In this document: piece after piece, positions 1-7,904 of the stretch
How positions within the stretch are numbered: the first letter of the stretch is position 1
Layout of the letters: each line of letters begins with the position of its first letter
NCBI RefSeq assembly: GCF_035918155.1
Contig: NZ_CP109327.1
Coordinates: 7,502,001 to 7,566,000 of the forward strand
DNA: 64,000 nucleotides
Direction: 5' to 3'
Origin: Streptomyces sp. NBC_01591
GTDB taxonomy: Bacteria; Actinomycetota; Actinomycetes; Streptomycetales; Streptomycetaceae
The notes under the pieces: model-generated
The model's input: only the letters and a program-made list of their open reading frames with translations
Databases searched by the model: none
Told to the model about the DNA's origin: nothing
Position numbers and translations under genes: made by a program

Positions 1-460
1 GACGGAACTGGGCCAGGCCGTGTTCGAGCCTCCTGTTGACCGCCGTGAGTTCGGTGATCCGCTCGGTCAGCTTTCGGTTGCTGATCTGATCGAGTTGATG
101 TCCGAGCTGCTGCCGCATAGCGATCCGAAGCTGATCGCGTTCCGCGCGGAGTTCTTTGATCTCCTTGCGAGCCATGGCCAGGTCGGCGTGCAGGCCGGCG
201 GGCCTTTCCCTGCGGCCTTGGGCAGCTGCGGAGACGGGAGCCTGTCCCTGCCGCTGGATGGCCGCCTGGACGTGCTCGCGTACGCCCTCGGCATAGACGA
301 GCCAGGTCGACACTTTCGCAGCGCGAGCGACGGCGGCGATGGAGATCGGCTCACCGTCGTCCAGCATGAGCCGGATGGTGTCGAGCACGCGCTGGCGTTT
401 GAGGAGGCTGGTCCTCCGCCGGGATTCAGCGAGGACTTCCGCGGGGGTTCGGGCAGCCAT
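1..460 (-). CDS. DUF6262-type protein, 3' end cut by window edge
   Basis: Reading the minus strand from ATG at 460 gives an open frame to the window edge (153 codons, C-terminus missing). Visible in order: an Arg-rich start (MAARTPAEVLAESRRR), a helix-turn-helix-like stretch with AAVARAAKVSTWLVYAEG near residues 38-55, then a coiled coil rich in Arg/Glu/Gln. This matches the DUF6262 family, which commonly sits with tyrosine recombinases in integrative elements, where it is thought to assist transposition. The frame stays open upstream, with in-frame ATGs at 586 and 598, so the true start could be 46 codons earlier; neither start has a strong ribosome site. No recombinase is visible in the window; it may lie beyond the left edge. 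The family call rests on recognition of the sequence pattern. Confidence 0.6.
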   Translation of the reverse strand, partial: MAARTPAEVLAESRRRTSLLKRQRVLDTIRLMLDDGEPISIAAVARAAKVSTWLVYAEGVREHVQAAIQRQGQAPVSAAAQGRRERPAGLHADLAMARKEIKELRAERDQLRIAMRQQLGHQLDQISNRKLTERITELTAVNRRLEHGLAQFR

Positions 461-741
461 CTCACGTCCGTTCTTGGAGACGACGGTCAAGGGGAGGAGC
501 TTGTGGTCGCCGTCGGCTCGGACCCGGCGGAGGAACGCGGCGGCCTCCTCCAACTCGGCCCGTTCGTCCTTGGGCAGGGCTGCCATCCGTTCGCGCATCT
601 TCGCCGCGACGTCATCGTAGGAGGTGCGTGATCTTTTCGGGTGCAGGCATCCGATGCTCTTTCCAGTGAACGAATCGTTCGGGGGTCTGCTTGCCGGGCG
701 AGGCGTCGATTGGCCGTGCCGGGGTCAGGTCTTGCGGCCGG

Positions 742-1290
742 TCAGCAGGTCGCGCACGCGGTCGACGAGGCCTGCGCCGGGCGCGAGCAGCTTGTTGGCG
801 GGTGGAGTGTTAGGGAGGGAGGGAGGGAGGGGTGCGGGCGGGTGGGGGCGGTTTCCTTGGCCCGGCGGATGAACTGTCCCAGTCGGTCCAGTTCCTGGGG
901 TGAACAGGAGGCCGCGAGTTTCGGGAAAAGCTCGTTCTCCTCCTCGCGTAGGTGGGCAGCGACCTCGAATTTCAGTTTCGCGACGATGTCGTTGAACTGT
1001 GGATCGTCGGCTTTCAGGTCTTCGAGGTCCTCCAGCGTCCGCTCGACCTCGGCGTGATCGGCGAGTTCCTCGTCCGCCAGCACCGCAGCGTTGCTGACGT
1101 GCTCTCGTACGGCGGGGTAGAAGTGCATCTCCTCGGACACCGAGTGCCGCACCAGTTCCGCCGTCAGCCGGTCCGCCAGTTCCCGCCGCTGCGGACGGCC
1201 GACGGGCTGCGCTTCGATCTGCGCGAACAGCTCCTCCACCTCACGGTGGTCAGCCATGAGTTCCTCAATCGCATTGCCGCCGTGTCCCAT
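742..1290 (-). CDS. Hemerythrin HHE-domain protein, C-terminus frameshifted
   Basis: The first ~145 residues form a four-helix hemerythrin HHE domain with iron-ligand-type motifs: H15 in MADHREVE, HSVSEEMHFYPAV, DHAEVERTL, and HLREEENELFP. Such proteins bind a di-iron centre and sense or buffer oxygen, NO or redox stress in the cytosol. After about residue 150 the frame runs through five AGGG units (812-831) into a Pro/Ser/Cys tail unlike the family. Another frame just past the repeat gives NTPPANKLLAPGAGLVDRV and DLLTGRKT, then a stop at 725-727, which looks like the genuine C-terminus. Loss of one repeat unit, or gain of two, explains the shift. Either a real mutation, a phase-variable tract, or an assembly error. 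Confidence 0.8.
   Translation of the reverse strand: MGHGGNAIEELMADHREVEELFAQIEAQPVGRPQRRELADRLTAELVRHSVSEEMHFYPAVREHVSNAAVLADEELADHAEVERTLEDLEDLKADDPQFNDIVAKLKFEVAAHLREEENELFPKLAASCSPQELDRLGQFIRRAKETAPTRPHPSLPPSLTLHPPTSCSRPAQASSTACATC
812..832. repeat. Tetranucleotide repeat (AGGG)5 inside hemerythrin gene
   Basis: Five perfect AGGG units at 812-831 followed by one more G. The tract lies exactly where the hemerythrin reading frame is lost. A 4-nt change alters the frame, so slippage here would switch the C-terminus. The five G-runs on the plus strand could also fold as a G-quadruplex. Confidence 0.85.
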
Positions 1291-1651
1291 GGCAGTCCCT
1301 TTCTCGGCTTCGGTGTCCCGCAGTGCGGGGTGCGGTCACCCAGCCAACAGGTCTGGGGCGGAGAACCTGTGCCACCACGACAGACCCGCCACTCACCTCC
1401 CCGGCCCAGCCACGCAGCGGACCTCGCACGTGCCTGGGGGCGTGGATCACATATGGGACTGCCCTTAACCGAGACTTATCGGGACCCGAGCGTGGGCGCG
1501 AGGCTGCTGTGTGAGTGATTCCGGCAGAACGGTCGGTCGCAGTCCGCGCGCTGCCGGAGGATCGGTGCGGTCTTTCGCTAATGTCCGGGGCGCCGCGTCT
1601 TCGCGTGCAGGTGCCCCACTTCATCGATTCCGGCAGCAAGGAATGATCACC
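1291..1651. other. Intergenic region, no gene recognised
   Basis: A 361-bp stretch between the divergent hemerythrin and metallothionein genes. Reading frames across it have no recognisable product or start context. It must hold both promoters. The sequence around 1450-1475 is relatively AT-rich (atatgggactgcccttaacc), but I cannot assign a clear -10/-35 pair. Confidence 0.5.
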
Positions 1652-1894
1652 ATGGCCGTGTGCGAGGTCTGCCACAACGACTACGAGCTGGCGTTCGAGG
1701 TGCGTGCCGCGGGAGGAGCGGTCCACATCTTCGACAGCATCGAGTGCGCTGCCCAGAAGATCGCCCCGATCTGTGTCAACTGCCAGTGCCGCATCCTCGG
1801 CCACGGCATGCAAGCCGACGGCCAGTTCTTCTGCTGTGCACACTGCGCGCGTGAGAAAGGTTTGTCCCAGTCCCAGCTCGTGGATCACGCCTGA
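1652..1894 (+). CDS. Small metallothionein-like Cys-rich protein
   Basis: An 80-residue cytosolic protein with nine cysteines (4, 7, 32, 41, 44, 46, 61, 62, 65) and histidines at 8, 25, 51 and 64 arranged in CxxC and CxxCxC patterns. This matches the actinobacterial prokaryotic-metallothionein family (MAVCEVC...FDSxEC...CxxCxCRxxGHG...FFCCAHC), expected to bind Zn or Cu. The start at 1652 is chosen because an AAGGA ribosome site lies ~9 nt upstream and because it begins exactly with the conserved MAVCEVC; a longer in-frame reading from 1511 adds low-complexity sequence with no support. It lies beside stress-type genes (hemerythrin, CBS fragment). Confidence 0.8.
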   Translation: MAVCEVCHNDYELAFEVRAAGGAVHIFDSIECAAQKIAPICVNCQCRILGHGMQADGQFFCCAHCAREKGLSQSQLVDHA

Positions 1895-1969
1895 ACCCCT
1901 CGGCCCGGTCGCCGGACCACCCTGCGGGGGGAACACCCTTCTCTGCGTGCGGTGCGGCTGCCCGGTCGG

Positions 1970-2242
1970 TCAGCCGGCGGACAGCGCTTCGAGGAGGTCG
2001 CCCACGACCGGATCAGGCAGTGCCCGGGCGACATCGGCCTGGGCGACCGTCCCGACCAGCACATGACCGTCGATGACCGGCAGTCGACGCACCTTGTGTT
2101 CGCTCATCGTGCGGAGAATCTCCGACGCGTCGTCGTCCGCGCCGATCGTGACGGCTTCACCCTGTGCCAGCTCGCCGGCCTTGATCTCGGCGGGGTCCTT
2201 GTCCGCCGCGAGCACCTTGACCACGATGTCGCGGTCGGTGAG
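1970..2242 (-). pseudogene. CBS-domain protein remnant, N-terminal half missing
   Basis: The frame reads LTDRDIVVKVLAADKDPAE at the front, then a complete second CBS motif ending VRRLPVIDGHVLVGTVAQADVARALPD. Typical actinobacterial CBS pair proteins are ~130-140 aa with two CBS motifs that bind adenosyl ligands. Here the first motif begins in its last strand, and the in-frame stop at 2261-2263 that ends the upstream DUF6204 gene lies only 18 nt before the homology. There is no ATG at the junction; a GTG at 2222-2224 would give an 84-aa product. The gene appears to have lost its first ~50 codons by a deletion joining it to the DUF6204 3' end. Confidence 0.65.
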
Positions 2243-2260
2243 TACGTCATCGGTGCGCGG

Positions 2261-2614
2261 TCACGCCGCCCCTGACGTCCGCCGACCCTTGTAGTTGATC
2301 TTCATGGTGTCCATGTCCGTCACCGTGGACCGCAGTGCGCCATGGCCGTACCCCTGCTCGTCCAGGAACGTCTCCGCCCGGTCCTCGGCGATCGCGCCCG
2401 CCATCTCCTCGCCGTCCTCGGCGTCGGAGACGACCATGTACCGGAAGCTGAAGTGCTTGAGCACACGGTCGTACGCGAGCGATCCCTCCTCGGTGAACTG
2501 CATCGCGCTCAGGCCGTGTCCGTCCACCTCGGACAGCAGCCGGGCACGGGCGGCGTCCGTCAGGCCGTCCCAGGTGCCGCGCACGATCACTCGGTAGGTG
2601 TGCTGCGTGCTCAT
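2261..2614 (-). CDS. DUF6204 family protein
   Basis: A 117-residue cytosolic protein starting MSTQHTYRVIVRGTWDGL, with conserved blocks AMQFTEEGSLAYD, HFSFRYMVVSDAEDGEEMAG, and a C-terminal TVTDMDTMKIN. This is the pattern of the Streptomyces family DUF6204, of unknown function. The ATG at 2614 is used because it coincides with the conserved N-terminus; the frame extends upstream but is low-complexity there. The last residues (KGRRTSGAA) lie at the junction with the truncated CBS gene and may themselves be altered by the same rearrangement. Confidence 0.8.
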   Translation of the reverse strand: MSTQHTYRVIVRGTWDGLTDAARARLLSEVDGHGLSAMQFTEEGSLAYDRVLKHFSFRYMVVSDAEDGEEMAGAIAEDRAETFLDEQGYGHGALRSTVTDMDTMKINYKGRRTSGAA

Positions 2615-2774
2615 CGTGTTCCGCTCCGCGTTCCGTTCGGGCGTGCCGCATCGGCAACCGCTCGTGATCCGTCGAGGGCCAAGATTACGGCGGTACGGAC
2701 GCAACGCATCCGAATTACGGGCGGGACGGGAGACAGGCCCCGGGCCGCCCTCGCGGTCTTTGCCGAAGTCTGAC

Positions 2775-2801
2775 GGCGACGCCCCTGGCCGGGGCGTCGC
2801 C
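2775..2801. promoter_or_regulatory. Perfect hairpin upstream of DUF5107 gene
   Basis: Perfect inverted repeat GGCGACGCCCC / GGGGCGTCGCC (11-bp arms, 5-nt loop) in the divergent intergenic region, 68 bp before the chosen start of the DUF5107 gene. It lacks a T-tract. In this position it could act as a transcript-leader attenuator or protect from upstream transcription; role inferred. Confidence 0.45.
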
Positions 2802-2868
2802 CAGCGTGTTCCATGGTCATCGGGGGCGCCCGGACCTGCGGCGGCCCGTGCGAGGGAGCGAGGTTGTC

Positions 2869-4839
2869 TTGGCCACGACCGTACGACGTGCCGTACTGAC
2901 TCTGCCCGCCGCGCCACTGGGCCCGGAGAATCCGCTGCCCGCGCTGCGGCCGCTCGACGAGATGCATGTGGTCGACGAACGTGACCGGGCCACACTGCCA
3001 CGCGACATGGCACGCCAGATCGGATTTGAGCCACTGGCCACTGTGCTGCCGGTGCGCATCCTCGACGGATACGGGCGCGAGCGCACCCCCGCCGGACTCG
3101 ACGCGATCGTCATCGAGAACGACCGGCTGCGGGCCACCGTCCTGCCCGGCCTCGGCGGCCGCATCCACTCCCTCCACCACAAGCCGACCGGCCGCGAACT
3201 CCTCTACCGCAACCCCGTTCTGCAGCCCGCCGACTTCGCGCTCAACGGCGCCTGGTTCTCCGGCGGCATCGAATGGAACATCGGCGCCACGGGTCACACC
3301 ACACTGTCCTGCGCCCCGCTCCACGCGGCCCGCGTGCCCGCGCCCGACGGGGGCGAGATGGTCCGCCTCTGGGAGTGGGAGCGGCTGCGCGACCTGCCGT
3401 TCCAGGTGGACCTGTGGCTGCCCGAGGACTCCGACTTCCTGCACGTCGGCGTGCGGATCCGTAATCCGCACGAACACACCGCACCCGTGTACTGGTGGTC
3501 CAACATCGCCGTGCCCGAAGGCGAACGCACCCGCGTCCTGGCCCCCGCCGACGAGGCATGGCACTTCGGGTACGAACGGACCCTGACCCGGGTCCCGGTA
3601 CCCGTGACCGGCTCCGTCGACCGTACGTACCCGCTGCGCGGCGACTTCCCCGCCGACTACTTCTACGAGGTGCCCGACGGGGCCCGCCGCTGGATAGCCT
3701 CGCTCGACGAGGACGGCCACGGGCTCGTCCAGACGTCGACCGATCTGCTGCGCGGCCGCAAGCTGTTCCTCTGGGGAAGCGGCGCGGGCGGCCGGCGCTG
3801 GCAGCAGTGGCTCACTGAGCCCGGCACCGTCGGGTACGCCGAGATCCAGGCCGGACTCGCCCGCACCCAGCTGGAGCACGTCCCCCTCGAACCGGGTGCC
3901 GAGTTCAGCTGGCTGGAGTCGTACGGGCCGCTGTCCGCGGACCCCCTCGTCGTGCACGGCGAGGACTGGGCGGCGGCCCGCGCCGAGACCGAACAACGGC
4001 TCGCCGAGGTGCTGCCGCGCGCCGATGTCGAGGCCGCCCACGCCGCCTGGCGCCCCTGCGCCGACACCGAACCGGGTGAGTCGCTCGCCACCGGCTCGGG
4101 CTGGGGCGCGCTCGAGGTCAGGCGGGGCAAGTACGAGCTTCCCGGTACTCCGTTCGCCGACTCCACTCTCGGTGAACAGCAGGAACCTTGGCTGGAGTTG
4201 CTGGATCAGGGCACCTTTTCCGAGCCGCGCCGGGTGGCCCCGCCCGGCCCCTCACTGGTCTCCCCGCACTGGCGAGACATGCTGGAGACGGCCCCTGCCG
4301 AACCCCTCACCGAGTACCACCTGGGCGTCGCCCAGTGGCATGCCGGTGACCGTGCCCAGGCGGTCCGCAGCTGGGAGCGCGGACTGGTACTCGCCCCGTC
4401 CCGCTGGCCGCTGCTGCGGTGCCTCGCCGTCGCCGCCGAGGAGGGCCGCCAGTGGGACCGGGCCGCGGATCTCTACGGCGAGGCGTTCGACGACCTGTGC
4501 GCGGAACGCCGCGACGACGGCGAGGCCTGGACGGCGGCCACCGCGGCGCTGGGCCGGGAGGCGGTGGAGGCGCTGCTGACGGCCGGGCGCCCCGCAGCGG
4601 CCCGAGCGGTATGGGCCGCGCTTCCTCCGGTGGTCCGGCAGCGCGGCCGCTTCCGCCTGCTGGAGGCCCGGCTGCTGATCGCCGAGGGCGACCGGGTTGC
4701 CGCCCGGGCCGTCTTCGACGAGGGCTTCGAGGTCGCGGATCTGCGCGAGGGTGCGGAGATCCTGGACGAGGTGTGGGCCCGGCTCACGGACGAGCCGCTG
4801 CCCGACATGTACAACTACCGGATGCGCCCCAAGCGTTGA
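2869..4839 (+). CDS. DUF5107 / TPR-containing carbohydrate-binding-fold protein
   Basis: A 656-residue cytosolic protein. Residues ~70-370 look like an aldose-epimerase-like beta-sandwich (LPGLGGRIHSLHHKPTGREL, GAWFSGGIEWNIGATGHT), the pattern of DUF5107; residues ~450-640 are helical repeats of TPR type (EYHLGVAQWHAGDRAQAVRSW). DUF5107 proteins are usually found with sugar-metabolism genes; the reaction is not established. Start TTG at 2869 is chosen because GAGGGAGCGAGG at 2852-2863 gives a good ribosome site 5 nt away; an ATG at 2806 exists without one. It stands alone and converges on the VOC gene across a hairpin terminator. Confidence 0.8.
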   Translation: MATTVRRAVLTLPAAPLGPENPLPALRPLDEMHVVDERDRATLPRDMARQIGFEPLATVLPVRILDGYGRERTPAGLDAIVIENDRLRATVLPGLGGRIHSLHHKPTGRELLYRNPVLQPADFALNGAWFSGGIEWNIGATGHTTLSCAPLHAARVPAPDGGEMVRLWEWERLRDLPFQVDLWLPEDSDFLHVGVRIRNPHEHTAPVYWWSNIAVPEGERTRVLAPADEAWHFGYERTLTRVPVPVTGSVDRTYPLRGDFPADYFYEVPDGARRWIASLDEDGHGLVQTSTDLLRGRKLFLWGSGAGGRRWQQWLTEPGTVGYAEIQAGLARTQLEHVPLEPGAEFSWLESYGPLSADPLVVHGEDWAAARAETEQRLAEVLPRADVEAAHAAWRPCADTEPGESLATGSGWGALEVRRGKYELPGTPFADSTLGEQQEPWLELLDQGTFSEPRRVAPPGPSLVSPHWRDMLETAPAEPLTEYHLGVAQWHAGDRAQAVRSWERGLVLAPSRWPLLRCLAVAAEEGRQWDRAADLYGEAFDDLCAERRDDGEAWTAATAALGREAVEALLTAGRPAAARAVWAALPPVVRQRGRFRLLEARLLIAEGDRVAARAVFDEGFEVADLREGAEILDEVWARLTDEPLPDMYNYRMRPKR

Positions 4840-4858
4840 CGAGGCGGCACTGATGCCT

Positions 4859-4880
4859 GTCCGGCCCTCACCGGCCGGAC
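4859..4880. terminator. Bidirectional hairpin between convergent genes
   Basis: GTCCGGCC (4859-4866) and GGCCGGAC (4873-4880) form a perfect 8-bp stem with a 6-nt loop, lying between the DUF5107 stop and the last codons of the convergent VOC gene, whose stop (4868-4870) lies in the loop. Confidence 0.55.
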
Positions 4881-5227
4881 GGCAGGGTCCGGTCGACGTA
4901 CTCGAAGACCGAGCCGTCCGGGTGCACGGCGATCAGATTGCGGCCGACCGGCGTCGGTACCGGCCCCGCGAGGATCCGGGCACCGACGCGGGTGAGGGAG
5001 GCGTGCGCGTCGCCGGCGTCCTTGACCGCGATCGTCGCCGTCACCTTGCGCAGGATCTCCAGCTCCGGCTCCGGTCCGCTCATCAGGAGGAAGCAGCTGA
5101 TCGCGGCGACCGAGACCCCGCCGCGCTCGAAACGGAGCGCCGAACTGCCCGTGAGGTCCTCGTAGAAGGCCACCGCGGCCTCCAGGTCGTCGACGCAGAT
5201 ACGCAGCGTTGTTCCCAGAATGTCCAT
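4868..5227 (-). CDS. VOC (glyoxalase/bleomycin-resistance fold) protein
   Basis: A 119-residue cytosolic protein with the VOC pattern: TTLRICVDDLEAAVAFYEDL at the start of the first beta-alpha-beta unit, and a C-terminal NLIAVHPDGSVFEYVD with the typical glutamate metal ligand in the last strand. One VOC module pair is present, the usual length for a homodimeric member. Metal-dependent lyase, dioxygenase or ligand-sequestering roles are all possible, and the substrate cannot be told. Start at ATG 5227 matches the family N-terminus. Confidence 0.8.
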   Translation of the reverse strand: MDILGTTLRICVDDLEAAVAFYEDLTGSSALRFERGGVSVAAISCFLLMSGPEPELEILRKVTATIAVKDAGDAHASLTRVGARILAGPVPTPVGRNLIAVHPDGSVFEYVDRTLPSGR

Positions 5228-5288
5228 GCGCACAAGGGTAGTTGGCGGCACATCGGCGCGTGATCGATTCGGGGGAGGGGCGGCGCGC

Positions 5289-6098
5289 TCAGGCCCGGCA
5301 GAGCACCTCGCCGTGCGGGACCATGAACCAGGCGTCGTCCCGCGTGCCCCACTCGCGCCACGCGGCGGCGATCTCAGCCAGATCCTCGGTGCTCGCACGG
5401 CCGCCCTCGACGGCGATCTTCGCGTACACCGAACCGACCGTGCGGTCCGCCCACAGGCCGCTCCACCAGGCCCTGCTCTCCGGGGTGGCGAAACACCAGC
5501 TGGCGGCGGTCGGGGTGATGTCGGTGAAGCCGGCCCGGCGGGCCCAGGAGAGCAGCCGGCGGCCCGCGTCCGGCTCGCCGCCGTTGGCGCGGGCGACCCG
5601 GCGGTACAGATCCAGCCAGTTGTCCAGGCCGGGTACCTCCGGGTACCAGGTCATCGCCGCGTAGTCGCTGTCGCGGGCAGCGACGATGCCGCCGGGGCGG
5701 CAGACGCGCCGCATCTCGCGCAGCGCCTGCACCGGGTCGCCCACGTGCTGGAGCACCTGGTGGGCATGGACGACGTTGAAGGAGTCGTCGGGAAAGTCCA
5801 GGGCGTGCACATCGGCGGTGGCGAACTCGACGTTGTCCAGCCCGCGTTCGGCCGCGACGCCGGCCGCTTGGGACAGGATCTCCTCGGCGGTGTCGACGGC
5901 GGTCACCCGGCCGGGAGCGACCAGCGCGGCCAGATCCGCGGTGATGGTGCCGGGGCCGCAACCGACGTCCAGCACGGTCAGGCCGGGGCGGAGCTCGTCG
6001 ATCAGGTAGGCCGCGGAGTTGGCGGCGGTGCGCCAGCGGTGCGAGCGCAGCACCGACTCGTGGTGGCCGTGGGTGTAGACGGCGGTCTCCTTCGGCAT
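5289..6098 (-). CDS. Class I SAM-dependent methyltransferase
   Basis: A 269-residue cytosolic methyltransferase. Motif I is TVLDVGCGPGTI (residues 41-52), the acidic motif II end is AVDTAEEIL, motif III is TADVHALDFPDDSFNVVHAHQVLQHV, and motif post-III is CRPGGIVAARD. This is the UbiE/methyltransferase-11 pattern. The acceptor is unknown. The start has a reasonable family N-terminus (MPKETAVYTHGHHESVLRSH), also seen in other streptomycete members. It is transcribed divergently from the gene at 6258. Confidence 0.85.
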   Translation of the reverse strand: MPKETAVYTHGHHESVLRSHRWRTAANSAAYLIDELRPGLTVLDVGCGPGTITADLAALVAPGRVTAVDTAEEILSQAAGVAAERGLDNVEFATADVHALDFPDDSFNVVHAHQVLQHVGDPVQALREMRRVCRPGGIVAARDSDYAAMTWYPEVPGLDNWLDLYRRVARANGGEPDAGRRLLSWARRAGFTDITPTAASWCFATPESRAWWSGLWADRTVGSVYAKIAVEGGRASTEDLAEIAAAWREWGTRDDAWFMVPHGEVLCRA

Positions 6099-6257
6099 GG
6101 CCGTGAATCCTCTCTCGGAACGCGACTGGAAACGCGAGCCGCGAAGCGGTGATCGGTACGGCCACCGTACGCCGCAGTGTCGAATTATGAGATACGCGTC
6201 TTGCTATATGGAAGGCGCGCACTCGCGCCCCGGCTCCGGGCCGGGGAGAGTGGACGC

Positions 6258-6843
6258 ATGGCATCTGTCTCCGTAAGCGAACTCCTCGACCGCCACGGCG
6301 AGGCGCTCCAGCTCTTCACCGACCGGGTGCACGCGGTGCGCGAGGACCAGTGGTCCGCGCCGACGCCGTGCACCGAGTGGACCGTCCGAGACCTGGTCGC
6401 CCATCTCACCTCCGAGCAGCTCTGGGTGGTTGCCGCTGGTCACCGAGGGCCGCACCGTCGCCGATGTCGGTGACGCCTTCGACGGTGATGTGCTGGGCGA
6501 CGACCCCGTGGCCGTGTGGGACCGGGCGGCGGACGGGGCGCGCAGGGCATTCGAGGCGCCGGGCGCCCTGGAACGGACGGTGAACCTGTCGTACGGGGAC
6601 AGCGTCGCCGCCGCCTACTGCGCGCAGATGGTGGCCGACGCCGTGGTGCACGCCTGGGACCTGTCCCGGGCGATCGGTGCGGACGAGCGGCTGCCCGCCC
6701 GGCTGGTCGAGTTCACGCGCGGTGAGGTCGGGCCGTACGCGAAGGATCTCTCGCAGAGCGGCCTGTTCGCCGCGCCCGTCGAGACCGCGCCGGACGCCGA
6801 CCCGCAGGCCCGATTGCTCGCGCTGCTCGGCCGAAAGGCCTGA
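6258..6843 (+). pseudogene. TIGR03086-type (maleylpyruvate isomerase fold) protein, frameshifted
   Basis: Frame one from ATG 6258 (GGGGAGAG ribosome site upstream) reads MASVSVSELLDRHGEAL ... PCTEWTVRDLVAHLTSEQLWV, the DinB/maleylpyruvate-isomerase N-terminal pattern of the TIGR03086 family. It then runs out at 6473. From about 6430 the +1 frame continues the same family: PLVTEGRTVADVGD ... AYCAQMVADAVVHAWDLSRAIG ... ending LLALLGRKA at 6843. One extra nucleotide at about 6429 restores a single ~195-aa product. Either a real one-base insertion or a sequencing error; the downstream half is otherwise intact and uses normal codons, so decay is recent if real. Confidence 0.75.
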
Positions 6844-6920
6844 GGTCACCCGGGGGCCTGCGGCATTGCCGGGCCAAATGCCCCGCGATTACTCTGTGCT
6901 CGACACCACGAGAGGCAGAA

Positions 6921-7772
6921 GTGAACGCACCGCACCTGGACGTGGCCGTACAAGAGCAGGCCGAGCTCGGCGAGGGCCCGACCTGGGATCAGGCCACCGG
7001 CCAGCTGATCTGGGTCGACATCGTCTCCGCCCGCGTGCACACCTACGACCCGGTGAGCGGCCGCCGTACGGTGATGGCGACCGAACAGCACGTCGGTGCC
7101 GCCAAGCCGCGCGCCGGTGGCGGACTCGTGGTCAATCTGCGCGACGGCATCGGCCTGTACGACGCCGACGGCGCCTTCCGCTGGCTGGCCCACGACCCGG
7201 AGCCGGGCCGACGCGGCAACGACGCGGCGGTCGCACCGGACGGGGCGCTGTGGGCGGGCACCATGCGCTACGACGGAGCCGCGGACGGAGGCAGCCTGAC
7301 CCGCATCGCGGCCGACGGCGCGGTGACCACGGTGCTGCCCGTCGTGGCGTGCGGCAACGGCATCGGGTGGAGCCCGGACGGGCTGCTGATGTACTTCATC
7401 GACACACCCACGCGCCGTATCGACGTCTTCGACTTCGACGGGGAACGCGCCGTCAACCGGCGCCCGTTCGCCACCGTGGAGGAGGGCGCGGGATTCCCCG
7501 ACGGACTGACGGTCGACGCCGACGGGGCCGTCTGGGTCGCCCTCTGGGACGGCGCCGCGGTGCGCCGGTACACGGCAGACGGCGCCCTGGACCGGATCGT
7601 CCGGCTCCCGGTGCGGCGCCCGACCGCCTGCGCCTTCGGCGGCAGCGACCTGAACGACCTCTACATCTCCACCGCCCGCACCGGGCTCGCCGCCCCGCAC
7701 CCGCTGTCCGGTTCGCTGCTGGTGCTGCCGGACGCGGGGCGCGGAATGCCCGGGACGGCCTTCGCGGGCTGA
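6921..7772 (+). CDS. SMP-30/gluconolactonase/LRE-family protein
   Basis: A 283-residue cytosolic six-bladed propeller of the SMP-30 family. Metal-site motifs: ELGEGPTWDQATGQLIWVDI (Glu ligand), NDAAVAPDGALWAGTM, GNGIGWSPDGLLMYFIDT and GFPDGLTVDADGAVWVALW with the catalytic Asp. Family members hydrolyse sugar lactones (gluconolactone and others) using a divalent metal. The GTG start at 6921 has AGAGGCAG upstream. No sugar dehydrogenase is adjacent, so the lactone is unknown. Confidence 0.88.
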   Translation: MNAPHLDVAVQEQAELGEGPTWDQATGQLIWVDIVSARVHTYDPVSGRRTVMATEQHVGAAKPRAGGGLVVNLRDGIGLYDADGAFRWLAHDPEPGRRGNDAAVAPDGALWAGTMRYDGAADGGSLTRIAADGAVTTVLPVVACGNGIGWSPDGLLMYFIDTPTRRIDVFDFDGERAVNRRPFATVEEGAGFPDGLTVDADGAVWVALWDGAAVRRYTADGALDRIVRLPVRRPTACAFGGSDLNDLYISTARTGLAAPHPLSGSLLVLPDAGRGMPGTAFAG

Positions 7773-7794
7773 CCCCGCCTCACCCGATGGAAAC

Positions 7795-7822
7795 CGCCCG
7801 CCTGCCGCTCCGTCGGCGGGCG
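7795..7822. terminator. Hairpin terminator after SMP-30 gene
   Basis: CGCCCGCC (7795-7802) pairs with GGCGGGCG (7815-7822), 12-nt loop, 22 bp after the SMP-30 stop. It lacks a T-run, as is common in streptomycetes. Confidence 0.45.
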
Positions 7823-7904
7823 CGGTCGGTCGAACCCTCGTATAAAGGGCCCTGAGTGCGAGACGGCGCGACAGGGTGACGGGGCGACGGCGAAGGAGGC
7901 CCGG

